Below are positions 51,768 to 61,400 of a DNA stretch of 64,000 bases, in pieces. Source of the DNA: an uncultured Campylobacter sp. (GTDB taxonomy: Bacteria > Campylobacterota > Campylobacteria > Campylobacterales > Campylobacteraceae); contig NZ_CALLWC010000011.1 of the NCBI RefSeq assembly GCF_938015785.1, positions 36,060 to 100,059 of the forward strand. The letters are read 5' to 3'. The position numbers were made by a program, and so were the translations under genes. Under the pieces are notes generated by a model. It had not been told where the DNA came from, did no database searches, and was given only the letters and a program-made list of their open reading frames with translations. Position 1 is the first letter of the stretch, and every line of letters starts with the position of its first letter.

Positions 51768-53048
51768 CTAGTACGAGATCGCGGGCGCGCTCGGGTGCGC
51801 GATGTGTCTGCGTTTTTCATTTTTACCGGGAGCGAGGAGTGAATATTCAAGGTTTTCGATGCCGTGGTTGCCTCTGGACGCTAAATTTTGTTCGACAAAT
51901 GCGTCCTTCTTCTTCGCTTCGTATTTTGCGCTCGCAGCTCGGCAAGAAGCAGCTGTAACGACGCCTAAAATTCTTGCACTCTTTTGTTTAAATTTATGCG
52001 CTAGCACAGGCTTTGCCGCGAGGTATTGGACCTGCTCGCCGAGTTTAAATTTAAAGGGCTCGTCGTACTCAAATTTATCCGTCGCTTCGCATCTGGATTT
52101 GCTCGCCTTGACCTGCGTAAATTCGCCCGAGCCGCCGCGATTAAATTCGTCCGCTTCGTCACATCTAAATTCCTCGGCTTTATCGTACGCAAATTTGTCC
52201 GAGCCGTCGTGCTCGCCGCTCTCGAGATCGCCCGTTTTGCTGTGCTCAAAGCCGCCCGCCTCGCTACGCAGATCAAGAACCCTCAGCTCATTCGGCTCGT
52301 TTATAAAGTATCCGCGCCAGCCGTCCGGTCCATCCGCCGCAAGCTCGAATTTATCGAAATCGAAATCGAGCTTCACGCAGAATTTAACGTTAAAATTCGC
52401 GTCCGTAAAAACAAGCTCGTTAGCACCCTCTATTTCGCCGTTTTCGCCTGCTTCGCCCACGCGAATGCAATATCCGCCGCTTGCGCGCTGCACCTGCGTC
52501 ATAGGGCAAGTTTTAGCGATGATTTTAAGCTCGCAACCGCTCAAATTTAGGCGGTAAATTTGACCCGAGCGCGTAAAAATCAAGAAGTTTAGCTCATCTT
52601 GCTTAAAAATCGCTACGCAGCCCTTTAATCGCTTTCGCGTGCTCGTCTGCGACACAAAATCGTAAATAAAAAGCGTGTCGTCAGTCGCCGTAATAGCCTT
52701 TTTATCGCCGCCCTTGCTACTTAGCGCGATAAAATTGCCGTATTTTAGCACGCCCTTCTTGTGCTTTGAGATGAGCGCGAGATCCGCGGCGTTAAATTTA
52801 TAAATCGTGTCTACAAAGCCCAGAACTACGAGCGTGCGGCCGTCATCGTCAAAGGTCGCGGCACGGGTAAAATCGCGGAAAGGCGCGCCGGCTAGCTGCT
52901 CGCCGCTTGCGAGCGAGAATTTTCTAAGCTTCATCTGCTTTTGTTCGTCGTTATCGCCTACGTAAAATGCGCGATCGCCCTTTATCAGGATATTTTCGCC
53001 GATATCTCGAAGCCTGTTTTGAAGCCTACTTTGCCATAAAATTTTCAT
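51768..53048 (-). CDS. Beta-propeller-like protein of unknown function
   Basis: 426 residues, with no signal peptide. The body has repeated four-strand patterns (TLVVLGFVDTIYKFNAADL, DTLFIYDFVS, NFLIFTRSGQIYRLNL) that suggest a WD40/quinoprotein-like propeller. Residues about 265-340 are an acidic low-complexity expansion with FxYDKAEEF, CDEADEF and CEATDKF variants. The tail may be frame-shifted: after an AAAAA run near 51829 another phase reads RARDLVLVDNAYDEDAEQIL to a stop at 51712. Function unknown. Confidence 0.6.
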   Translation of the reverse strand: MKILWQSRLQNRLRDIGENILIKGDRAFYVGDNDEQKQMKLRKFSLASGEQLAGAPFRDFTRAATFDDDGRTLVVLGFVDTIYKFNAADLALISKHKKGVLKYGNFIALSSKGGDKKAITATDDTLFIYDFVSQTSTRKRLKGCVAIFKQDELNFLIFTRSGQIYRLNLSGCELKIIAKTCPMTQVQRASGGYCIRVGEAGENGEIEGANELVFTDANFNVKFCVKLDFDFDKFELAADGPDGWRGYFINEPNELRVLDLRSEAGGFEHSKTGDLESGEHDGSDKFAYDKAEEFRCDEADEFNRGGSGEFTQVKASKSRCEATDKFEYDEPFKFKLGEQVQYLAAKPVLAHKFKQKSARILGVVTAASCRAASAKYEAKKKDAFVEQNLASRGNHGIENLEYSLLAPGKNEKRRHIAHPSAPAISY

Positions 53049-53313
53049 CCGTCGCTCCTTTTATCTGCGCGCAAAGAACACAGCGCGATTTATCGCTTTT
53101 AATTTTGGCTAGCGGTTTTTCAGCGCGCATGCTAATACTTGAATTATTGCTTTTAAATTTACGCTATTTGCGCGGCGCTCGGTACCGATTTAATTGGCAT
53201 TTCAGCCGTGCTTTGCAGGCAAATTTATCCGCGCAGCGTTTGGACCGGGCTAGAAAGAAATTTAACCGCGCGCTGTTTTAGCGAAACCACAAAATTAGCC
53301 TCGCAAATTTAGA

Positions 53314-53514
53314 TCATTTTTTCGGTTTATTTTCTTTGATATAGTCCACGGCGATACGCTGGCAGGCGATCTTGTCGTTCTTTTCGAGGCATAAAGTCTC
53401 CAGCTCCTCACGGCTGAAATTTTTGTAATCTTTGATCGTCTTTTTGCCGCCGCCTCCCATGATGAAGTATATGAGAGCCGCTAAAATCGCGACCGCAGCG
53501 ATTAATCTAAGCAT
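53314..53514 (-). CDS. Small single-pass membrane protein
   Basis: 66 residues. A transmembrane segment covers about 3-19, then GGGGKK and a charged tail with two cysteines (LETLCLEKNDKIACQRIA). AGGAGG lies before the ATG. No family known to me. Confidence 0.65.
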   Translation of the reverse strand: MLRLIAAVAILAALIYFIMGGGGKKTIKDYKNFSREELETLCLEKNDKIACQRIAVDYIKENKPKK

Positions 53515-53636
53515 GATTACCTCCTAAATTTCATAGATTTTGCGCCAAATGTGCGAGCGAATTCGGCGCGTATTTGTTTAAAATAGGCAATCAAAATTCT
53601 ACGCCACGCGGATTTTGCGAGCAGTGCATTTTAAAT

Positions 53637-54245
53637 CTAAAGCGATATCTGCTTCGGAAAGTACCTATCCAGCGTCTGCGCTACCTGCTCTAACCAGACC
53701 TTTCGCTCGACCTCGTCGCTATCTGCGACCACTCTAAACATCAGCCGCTCAAAGGTTTTCACGCCGCAAAAATCAAAAATGCAGTTTTTCCAAATTCTTT
53801 CCAGCGGATCGCCGAATATCTCGTTTTCTCTGGCCTCGGGGGTGTTGGAGGTGTTGAAAACTACGGCGGCTTTAGCCTTTAAAAGCCCTATCGGAAGCCC
53901 GCCGCCGTTATCGCCCGGCGCAAAATCGTAGGCTACTCTCTGCCTTAGCACACGGTCAATCCAGCCCTTGAGGATGGCGGGCGGCTCGCCCCACCAGTTC
54001 GGATGGACAATCACGATGCCGTGGGCGTTTGCGATATCTTTTTGATGCGCTTTTAACAGCTCGTCGTCGCTTTCGTCGCTCACGAGCTCGGTGCCGCTAA
54101 GGATTGGGTTAAATTTCTCCTTATATAGATCGTGAAATTTAACCTCGTAGCCGCTATTTTGCAGCTTTTCTGCCGCTGCGTTTGCAATAGCCGCATTTAG
54201 ACTTCTCTCGTAAGGATGCGCTAAAATGATGCAGATTTGTTTCAT
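53637..54245 (-). CDS. NAD(P)H oxidoreductase, flavodoxin-like fold
   Basis: 202 residues of the DT-diaphorase/MdaB/KefF group. The FMN loop region is ILAHPYERSLNAAIANAA, followed by IVIVHPNWWGEPPAILKGWIDRVLR, the family's signature. It probably reduces quinones with two electrons. It lies one base after the guaA start side and may be co-transcribed with guaA. Confidence 0.85.
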   Translation of the reverse strand: MKQICIILAHPYERSLNAAIANAAAEKLQNSGYEVKFHDLYKEKFNPILSGTELVSDESDDELLKAHQKDIANAHGIVIVHPNWWGEPPAILKGWIDRVLRQRVAYDFAPGDNGGGLPIGLLKAKAAVVFNTSNTPEARENEIFGDPLERIWKNCIFDFCGVKTFERLMFRVVADSDEVERKVWLEQVAQTLDRYFPKQISL

Positions 54246-54246
54246 C

Positions 54247-55782
54247 TTACTCCCACTCTATCGTTGCGGGCGGCTTGCTCGAGATATCGTAAACTACGCG
54301 GTTGATGCCGTCTACTTCGTTTATGATGCGGCGTGAGACGTTTTCTAGCAGATCGTACGGCAAGCGCGAGAAGCTAGCCGTCATGCCGTCGCTGGCGTCC
54401 ACTACGCGTATGCACACGGCGTTTTCGTAGGTGCGGTTATCGCCCATAACGCCGACGGAGTGCACGTTTAGCAGTACGCAAAACGCCTGCCATGTTTTGT
54501 TGTACCAGCCGCTTGATTTTAGCTCGTCGCGTAGGATCACGTCGGCTTTGCGCAGCAGCTCGAGGCTCGGCGTATTTACCTCGCCCATTATGCGGATCGC
54601 AAGGCCAGGACCTGGGAATGGATGGCGGAAAACGACTTCGCGCGAAAGACCTAGCTCAAGTCCCAGCTGGCGCACCTCGTCTTTAAAAATTTCGCGCAGA
54701 GGCTCGATCAGTTCAAATTTCATATCCTTAGGCAGGCCGCCTACGTTGTGATGGCTTTTGATCGTTTTGCTCGAGCCTGCGACGGAGCTTTCGATGATGT
54801 CGGTATAGAGCGTACCCTGGGCTAGAAATTTTACGTTTTTGTGTTTTGCCGCTTCTTTGCTGAAAACTTCAATGAAGGTCGCGCCGATGATTTTGCGTTT
54901 TTGCTCTGGATCGATCACCCCTTTTAGCCTGCTTAAAAATAGCTCGCTAGCATCGATCACGTCTAAGCTCACGCCGAGTTTGAGCCTAAACATCTCCTCT
55001 ACCGCCTTGCGCTCGCCAGTGCGGAGTAGTCCGTTATCGACGAAAACCGCTATTAGGCTCTGCGGCACCGCATGCGCCAAAAGCGCCGCTACGACCGAAC
55101 TATCCACGCCGCCACTTACCGCGCAAAGCACTTTGGCGCTGCCTACGCGTTCTTTTATTTTGATCATCTGCTCTTTGGCGAAGCTACCCATATTCCAAGT
55201 GCTGGTTATTCCGCAGATCTCTTTAGCGAAATTTTTTAAAATTCTATCGCCAAACTCGCTGTGGCAGACCTCGGGGTGAAATTGCAACGCATAAATTTTA
55301 CGGATCTCGTCGCCGAATACGCACCACTCACTCTCATCCGAGCTTGCCATCACCTCAAAGCCCTCCGGCAGGCTCTCGACCTTGTCCGAGTGGCTCATCC
55401 AGACAGTAGAGTTATCCTCCACGCCGCCAAATAGCCTGCTAGCGCGAAGCAGTTTCAAAGAGGCTTTGCCATACTCTTTTTTACCCGCAGGCACGACGCT
55501 GGCGCCAAATTTATGCGCGATGAGCTGCATGCCGTAGCAGATACCTAAAATTGGAATTCCAAGCTCAAAAATTCTATCGTCGCAAAAATACGCATCCTTG
55601 GCGTAAACGCTAGCGGGTCCGCCGCTTAAAATAAGGCCTTTAGGGTTTTTGGCTTTTATCTTATCGATCGGTGCGTCGTATGCGATCAGCTCGGTGTAAA
55701 CGCCTTGTTCGCGCAAGCGCCTAGCGATCAGCTGGGTGTATTGGGAGCCGAAGTCCAGCACTAAAATGTCTGCCGTTTGCAT
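54247..55782 (-). CDS. guaA: GMP synthase (glutamine-hydrolysing)
   Basis: Converts XMP to GMP, 511 residues. The amidotransferase domain has GGPASVY, Cys82 in GICYGMQL and LQFHPEV. The ATP-pyrophosphatase loop SGGVDSSV is near residue 225, and the C-terminal dimerisation domain ends YDISSKPPATIEWE. Complete and typical. uvrC and a small gene flank it as in C. jejuni. Confidence 0.97.
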   Translation of the reverse strand: MQTADILVLDFGSQYTQLIARRLREQGVYTELIAYDAPIDKIKAKNPKGLILSGGPASVYAKDAYFCDDRIFELGIPILGICYGMQLIAHKFGASVVPAGKKEYGKASLKLLRASRLFGGVEDNSTVWMSHSDKVESLPEGFEVMASSDESEWCVFGDEIRKIYALQFHPEVCHSEFGDRILKNFAKEICGITSTWNMGSFAKEQMIKIKERVGSAKVLCAVSGGVDSSVVAALLAHAVPQSLIAVFVDNGLLRTGERKAVEEMFRLKLGVSLDVIDASELFLSRLKGVIDPEQKRKIIGATFIEVFSKEAAKHKNVKFLAQGTLYTDIIESSVAGSSKTIKSHHNVGGLPKDMKFELIEPLREIFKDEVRQLGLELGLSREVVFRHPFPGPGLAIRIMGEVNTPSLELLRKADVILRDELKSSGWYNKTWQAFCVLLNVHSVGVMGDNRTYENAVCIRVVDASDGMTASFSRLPYDLLENVSRRIINEVDGINRVVYDISSKPPATIEWE

Positions 55783-55836
55783 GAAATTCCTTTGTAAAAA
55801 TTTTTAAAAGTATAACAAAGCAAAGCTAAAAGTAGG

Positions 55837-56037
55837 CTATTTATCGCGTAAAATTCTAACGCTGCCTTTCGCGCCGTTTGTTTTGTTGCCATCCGCGGCG
55901 GATGCCTTTGCGTTCACGGTTTGCTCATCCGCGTCCGAGTAAAACGGCGGCGCTTTGTATCCGCAGCCGCTAAGCAAAACTAAGATAAAAAATGCTAAAA
56001 TCCGCTTATGGAAAATGCAAGAGAAATAATAGCTCAT
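55837..56037 (-). CDS. Small lipoprotein
   Basis: 66 residues. The lipobox LLSGC places the lipidated Cys at about residue 25, followed by GYKAPPFY, which recalls small LptM/YifL-type lipoproteins (CGxKxPxY), though that match is weak. The remainder is hydrophilic. Its first 30 bases overlap the divergent gene at 56008. I see no better internal start. Confidence 0.6.
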   Translation of the reverse strand: MSYYFSCIFHKRILAFFILVLLSGCGYKAPPFYSDADEQTVNAKASAADGNKTNGAKGSVRILRDK

Positions 56038-56475
56038 ATCAGAAAAGATCCTTTATATGCCAAGATGCGAGAAAGAGGCGAGTTTTTAGCGATTTTGCCG
56101 CTTAGTTGGCAAAGGCTGATCGCTTTCATCTACGTCAAAGATGGCATTTTGATGATAGCCGCGAAGCACCCGGCTGGGCTTTGCGAACTAAAACGCGATA
56201 GTAATATAAATTTAATAAAAGACGTATTAAAGCGCTTCGTAGCTGCTAGAGAGACGGCGGAGCTTTGCGGCGTGCGCGAGATAAAATTTTTCGTCGCAGA
56301 TAGAGTGATGAGTAGAAGAAGGGCGCAAATTTATAAAGCTCATTTGCGTCCTGGCAGCAAAATTTTATCTTCAGAGCGCGCAAAAGGGGAGTTTACAAAC
56401 AAAATCCAAGATCCGCAAATTTATAAAATTTTTGAAGAGATAAGAGGGCTGATCCTTGCTAATAGAGGAGATTAA
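56008..56475 (+). CDS. DUF721-like protein
   Basis: 155 residues. The order and pattern (N-terminal helix, LSWQRLIAFIYVKDGILMIAAKHPA with a beta strand, then a helix) fit the DUF721/DciA family, which loads or assists replicative helicase in some bacteria. The match is moderate. It overlaps uvrC by 20 bases; this guaA-unknown-uvrC arrangement also occurs in C. jejuni. Confidence 0.6.
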   Translation: MENAREIIAHIRKDPLYAKMRERGEFLAILPLSWQRLIAFIYVKDGILMIAAKHPAGLCELKRDSNINLIKDVLKRFVAARETAELCGVREIKFFVADRVMSRRRAQIYKAHLRPGSKILSSERAKGEFTNKIQDPQIYKIFEEIRGLILANRGD

Positions 56476-58258
56476 GAGCCTGCCTGCCGCACCGGGCGTG
56501 TATCAGTATTTTGATGCTGCGGGCAAGCTTCTATACGTCGGCAAGGCTAAAATTTTAAAAAATCGCGTCAAAAGCTACTTTTCTTTCACGCCCGCTCTCG
56601 CTCCGAGCCCTCGTCTAAGCGCGCGCATCGCCAAGATGATAAGCGAGGCGGCGCATTTAGAATACATCGTAACTCCCAGCGAGAGCGACGCGCTGATCCT
56701 AGAAAATTCCTTCATCAAGCAGCTTAAGCCCAAATACAACATCCTGCTGCGCGACGATAAGACCTATCCATATATCTACGTAAATTTAGACGACGATTTT
56801 CCGCGCTTTGAGATCACGCGAAAGATCATAAAGGGCAGAAACATCAGATATTTTGGCCCCTATTTTCACGGTGCGAAGGAAATTTTACAGACGCTTTACA
56901 TGCAGTTTCCGCTCGTGCAGAAGAAAAATTGCGTCAAGGGCAAAAAGGCCTGTTTGTTCCACCAGATCGGGCGCTGCGCCGCTCCGTGCGAGGATAAAAT
57001 TTCAAAGCAGGATTACGCGCGTATCGTGCAGAGCGCGCTTGCGGCTCTGAAAAATCCCCAAAAGATGGTGCCGCAGCTTCAGGATCGGATGGCGCGGCTC
57101 GCGCAGAGCGAAAATTTTGAAGAAGCCGCACAGATCCGCGATACGATCGAAATTTTAAAGCAGATGAACGTAAAGGTTGAGGTCGATCTGGCAAAGCTCG
57201 ATGATTTCGAGGTCTTTGCGATTGCCGCACGCGACGGGCTCGTCTGCGCCGTGCATTTTAGCATACGCGAGGGTAAAATTTCAGCCTCAAGCTCGCATAT
57301 AATCAACTGCAAAGCCCCAAGCGCCGATGATATCGCAAACGCCTACAAGCAGATGATCTTAAGCGCCTTTCCGGCCGCGGCTCCCGTGGCGTGCGCTAAA
57401 ATTTACGTTTACGACGAGTTTGACGATGCGGATCTGGTATGCGAAATTTTATCCAAGCGGCACGAAAGAGCCTTTAAAATTTACGCGCCGAAAATCGGTG
57501 AAAAGCGTAAAATTTGCGAGATTGCATATCAAAACTGCGAGATCAATATCAAAAAGCATCTAAAAACGCACGATTACGCATTTTTGCAGGAGCTGAAGGA
57601 TTATTTTGATCTTACGAATTTGCCCGTAAATATCGAAGTTTTCGACAATTCGCATATGTTCGGCGCCGCGGCCGTGGGAGCTATGATAAGCTTTCAAGAC
57701 GGCGAGTTTAACAAGCAAAACTACCGCCACAAACACCTTAGCTCAAACAACGACTACGATCAGATGCGCGAGTATCTAACTAGCCGCGCGCTTAAATTTG
57801 ACGAGCTTGCAGCGCCAGATCTGTGGCTCATCGACGGCGGAACGGCTCTGTTAAGCTTAGCAGATGATATAATCTCAAGCGTCGGAGCAAACGTCGATAT
57901 AATCGCTATCTCTAAAGAAAAGATCGACGCTAAAGCCCACCGCGCAAAGGGAGCCGCGAAAGATAAAATTTGCACGAAGGGCGGGATTTTTTCGCTGCCT
58001 ACGGACGATAAAAAGTTGCAGTTTTTTCAGCGCCTGCGCGATGAAGCGCACCGCTTTGCAATCTCGTTTCACCAAAAAAGCAAACGCAAACTCGATCTGC
58101 AAAGCTCAAAACTGCTAAGCTTGGGCGTTAGCAAGGGAAGCCTGAAGAAGCTTTTGGACTTTTACGGCGATTTTGAGAGCATTTATGCGGCGAGCTTCGA
58201 TGAGATCAGATCGCTTACGAATATCCAAACCGCGGAAAAAATTTTAAACAATCATTAA
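56456..58258 (+). CDS. uvrC: Excinuclease ABC subunit C
   Basis: Dual-incision nuclease of nucleotide excision repair, 600 residues. The GIY-YIG domain has APGVYQYFDAAGKLLYVGKAK. KKNCVKGKKACLFHQIGRCAAPC is represented by CLFHQIGRCAAPC. A UVR motif follows near 205, the RNase H-like domain has NIEVFDNSHMFGAAAVGAM and DLWLIDGGTALL, and a helix-hairpin-helix ends the protein. The start is TTG at 56456 after AGAGGG. Confidence 0.95.
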   Translation: MLIEEIKSLPAAPGVYQYFDAAGKLLYVGKAKILKNRVKSYFSFTPALAPSPRLSARIAKMISEAAHLEYIVTPSESDALILENSFIKQLKPKYNILLRDDKTYPYIYVNLDDDFPRFEITRKIIKGRNIRYFGPYFHGAKEILQTLYMQFPLVQKKNCVKGKKACLFHQIGRCAAPCEDKISKQDYARIVQSALAALKNPQKMVPQLQDRMARLAQSENFEEAAQIRDTIEILKQMNVKVEVDLAKLDDFEVFAIAARDGLVCAVHFSIREGKISASSSHIINCKAPSADDIANAYKQMILSAFPAAAPVACAKIYVYDEFDDADLVCEILSKRHERAFKIYAPKIGEKRKICEIAYQNCEINIKKHLKTHDYAFLQELKDYFDLTNLPVNIEVFDNSHMFGAAAVGAMISFQDGEFNKQNYRHKHLSSNNDYDQMREYLTSRALKFDELAAPDLWLIDGGTALLSLADDIISSVGANVDIIAISKEKIDAKAHRAKGAAKDKICTKGGIFSLPTDDKKLQFFQRLRDEAHRFAISFHQKSKRKLDLQSSKLLSLGVSKGSLKKLLDFYGDFESIYAASFDEIRSLTNIQTAEKILNNH

Positions 58259-58423
58259 CGAAAACCTAACGCAAAAAGCTATATTTAAAGATTTGTTTAG
58301 TAAAATCACCCATTAACTTTGCAGGACGGCTAAATCGTCTCCGCCTAGCGTGACGGAAGCGACTTCGTTTCTCCGGTTGAATAAAATTTAACGTCGCGTA
58401 AGCTGCGCTTTGAAGGATTTTGT

Positions 58424-61400
58424 ATGAATTTAAATACTACAAGTGCTTTGAGACTTGTTAGCGGTATCCCGTTACTTTTGATTTTCGCGTTTGCATCATA
58501 TTTCTTGTTTATATCTTTGCAGGATTACGCCAGAGTGGGAATTTTGCAGCAGCAAATTGCTAAAAACAGCAATCTCGCAGCGTTAGTAGAGCAGGTAGAT
58601 AAAGAGCGCGGTATCACTTCGGCGTTTTTGGGTAGCGAGGGAAACCCCGGTATGGGAACCCTTCTATCGGGTCAACGTAAAAAAACCGATGATGCGCTTG
58701 CAAAGTATAAAGAAAGCAAAAATATCAGCGAAAATGTCGTAAAAAAGACTATTTTTGATATTTTCGCTTACGGCACCGGTAACGACGAGCTTTTGGCTGC
58801 CGAGACCGATATAGACGGTTTATTAGACAAACTTCCGCAGGTAAGAAGGGATGTCGATGCTCAAAGCAAAAGCTTCGGTGAGCTTTTCAGCTCATATTTT
58901 CAAAAATTCGATGATGATGTAAAAACAATCCAACGAGTGCTAAGAGAGGGTCTTGTAAGCTCAAATATCACCGTTTGGACGGTTTCATTGCTTAATACTT
59001 ATGAGGCGATGGATGCCACCGCATCGGAGCGCGACTATATTATCGAATACATCATCGGTAGCAAGGCGATGAATCAGGCGCAGCTAAGGACTTGGGCTAG
59101 CTTCAACCTATCTAGTTCGCTTCCTAATTACTACTTCTTGCCGGAATCGGATGCTAGAGCCGCGATTTTAAAAATTCTAGACGGAGAGGAATTTCAAAAC
59201 GCATTAAGAGAGACTGCTAAAATTTCGGCCACATTGCAGCAAGAAGCGGACGAGGGACACTATAGCGTGCCTTTTCAAGAGTGGTTTGCCTCTACTACAC
59301 TTAAATATAAAAAGCTAAGCGAAATTTCTGAAAAGATCAATGCTGAGCTTGCGGCGCATGCCGATACTTACTTGGCGCAAAGGCTAAGAAACCTATTTAT
59401 CGCTCTTGGTATATGGGCTTTAGCGGCTATTTTGGTCGTTTTTGCCTTGGGTATTACAAGACGTTTAAGACAGAACGTTACCGACCTCGGCAATGTGCTT
59501 AGCCGAATCGGCGATTTGACGAATCAGCACGAGCATATCGACGTTAGGACTAGTGAGGGTGTTAACAAGGCATATTCGCTTATCGAGGACGCGCTCGATC
59601 TGATTGCGTATCAAAAGGGCGCTGCGGAGGATGCCAACAAGGCAAAATCGATCTTTTTAGCTAATATGTCTCACGAGATCAGGACGCCGCTTAACGGCAT
59701 CATCGGCTTTACGGAGCTTCTTAAAAATACCGATTTGGATGAGGAGAAGCGCGATTACGTTGATACTATCGAAAAATCGTCCGAAAACCTTCTAACGATC
59801 ATTAATAACATTTTGGATGTCTCCAAGATCGAAAGTAATAAGGTCGAGCTTGAGGATATCTTATTTAACCCTATTCAAGATTTCGAAAGCGCGGTTGAAA
59901 TTTACGTTGCCAAGGCTGCCGAAAAGAATATCGACATCCTGCTCTACATCGATCCTACACTCGTGCATCATCTATACGGCGATATTACGAAGATCAAAGA
60001 GGTTCTTATCAACCTCATGTCAAATGCTGTCAAATTTACGCCTGAGCACGGCACTATCGTAGTTGAAATTTTAAGGGAGCCTAGCAAAGCTCCAGGAGAG
60101 GCGATCGTAACGTTTAGCGTCGAGGATACCGGCATTGGAATTTCTGAAGATAAGCTCGCAAATGTATTTAACGCCTTTTCTCAAGCTGACTCTACAATTA
60201 CACGTAAATATGGCGGAACAGGTCTTGGTCTTACGATTTCGTCTAAATACGTAGCTATGATGGGCGGTAAACTTCAGGTTAAATCTACCGTAGGAAAGGG
60301 TACTAGATTTTACTTCACCCTTGCTTTTAAAGAGACACAAAAGACCGATGCGGACGCAGTATTTGAAAGTATCAAAGGATTAAATTTCGCGCTTTTAGCC
60401 GATAGCGCCGATACGATGTATAATGATATCGTTAAAAACTACATCAGCAAGCTAGGCGGTAAAATTTCGATATTTAATACGAACGCGCAGTTCCGCTCAG
60501 CGCAAAATAATAACAAATATGACGCTCTTATCACTAGATTTAAGAATTACGGCGAGGTTAGCGATATATTGAGTATGCCTACGATCTTGACTCTTAAGCC
60601 AAAAGAGCTTCAAAGTATTAGTATTTCAAATTCTAAAATTTTTACTCTTACAGAGCCTTTTAATTTAACTAAATTCGTTAAGACGCTAGATAAAATTTCA
60701 AAATCCGGAATTGCTCTAAGTAGATCGGATTTTGCTCCACAGACGCATGAGATTAAGCTGGATGCCGAGGTAGAAAAGCCTATTGTCTCTGATGAAATGA
60801 TTATGGAAGAGCCGGTAGTAAAAGAAAGACCTATCATCAATAAGCTCGATGAATTACGACATGCTACTACTTCGTCGGCAGACGAGCTACGCGCTATCTT
60901 GCAAAGCAGAAGGCGTACGCATGATACAGAAGTTCATTCTATGCATAAAGAGGAAACTGTTAGTAAGCCTAGTATTGCTCAAGAGATCAAAAAAGAAGCT
61001 CCTAAAGCAGAAGAACCGGTCATTAAGCCTATAGATATCGAGCCTATGAGTGATATTAAGATTGAAAAGACAGAGCCTGAATCGCCAAAGATTAATGTTG
61101 ATATTCCTGAAATAGTAATTCCACGCGCAGAAAAGCCAAAAGTAGAGCCTTCAAGCACAAAGGATGCCCAGACCGATATTGATGAGCCTATATCTTTGGA
61201 AATCCCTGATGATTTTGTGGGGCTCAAAACACATGCGGCGCAGACCCAGGCTCCTAAAGCCGAAACTCCTAGCATTGATCTTTCTGATATCGAAATAGAG
61301 CTTCCTAAGATTAAAAAAGAGGAAGAAGAAGTAAAGGCTGAGCCTGCAAAAGTAGAAATTCCAAAGGCTAAGGTTGAGACGCCTAAGGCTGAGATTGAAA

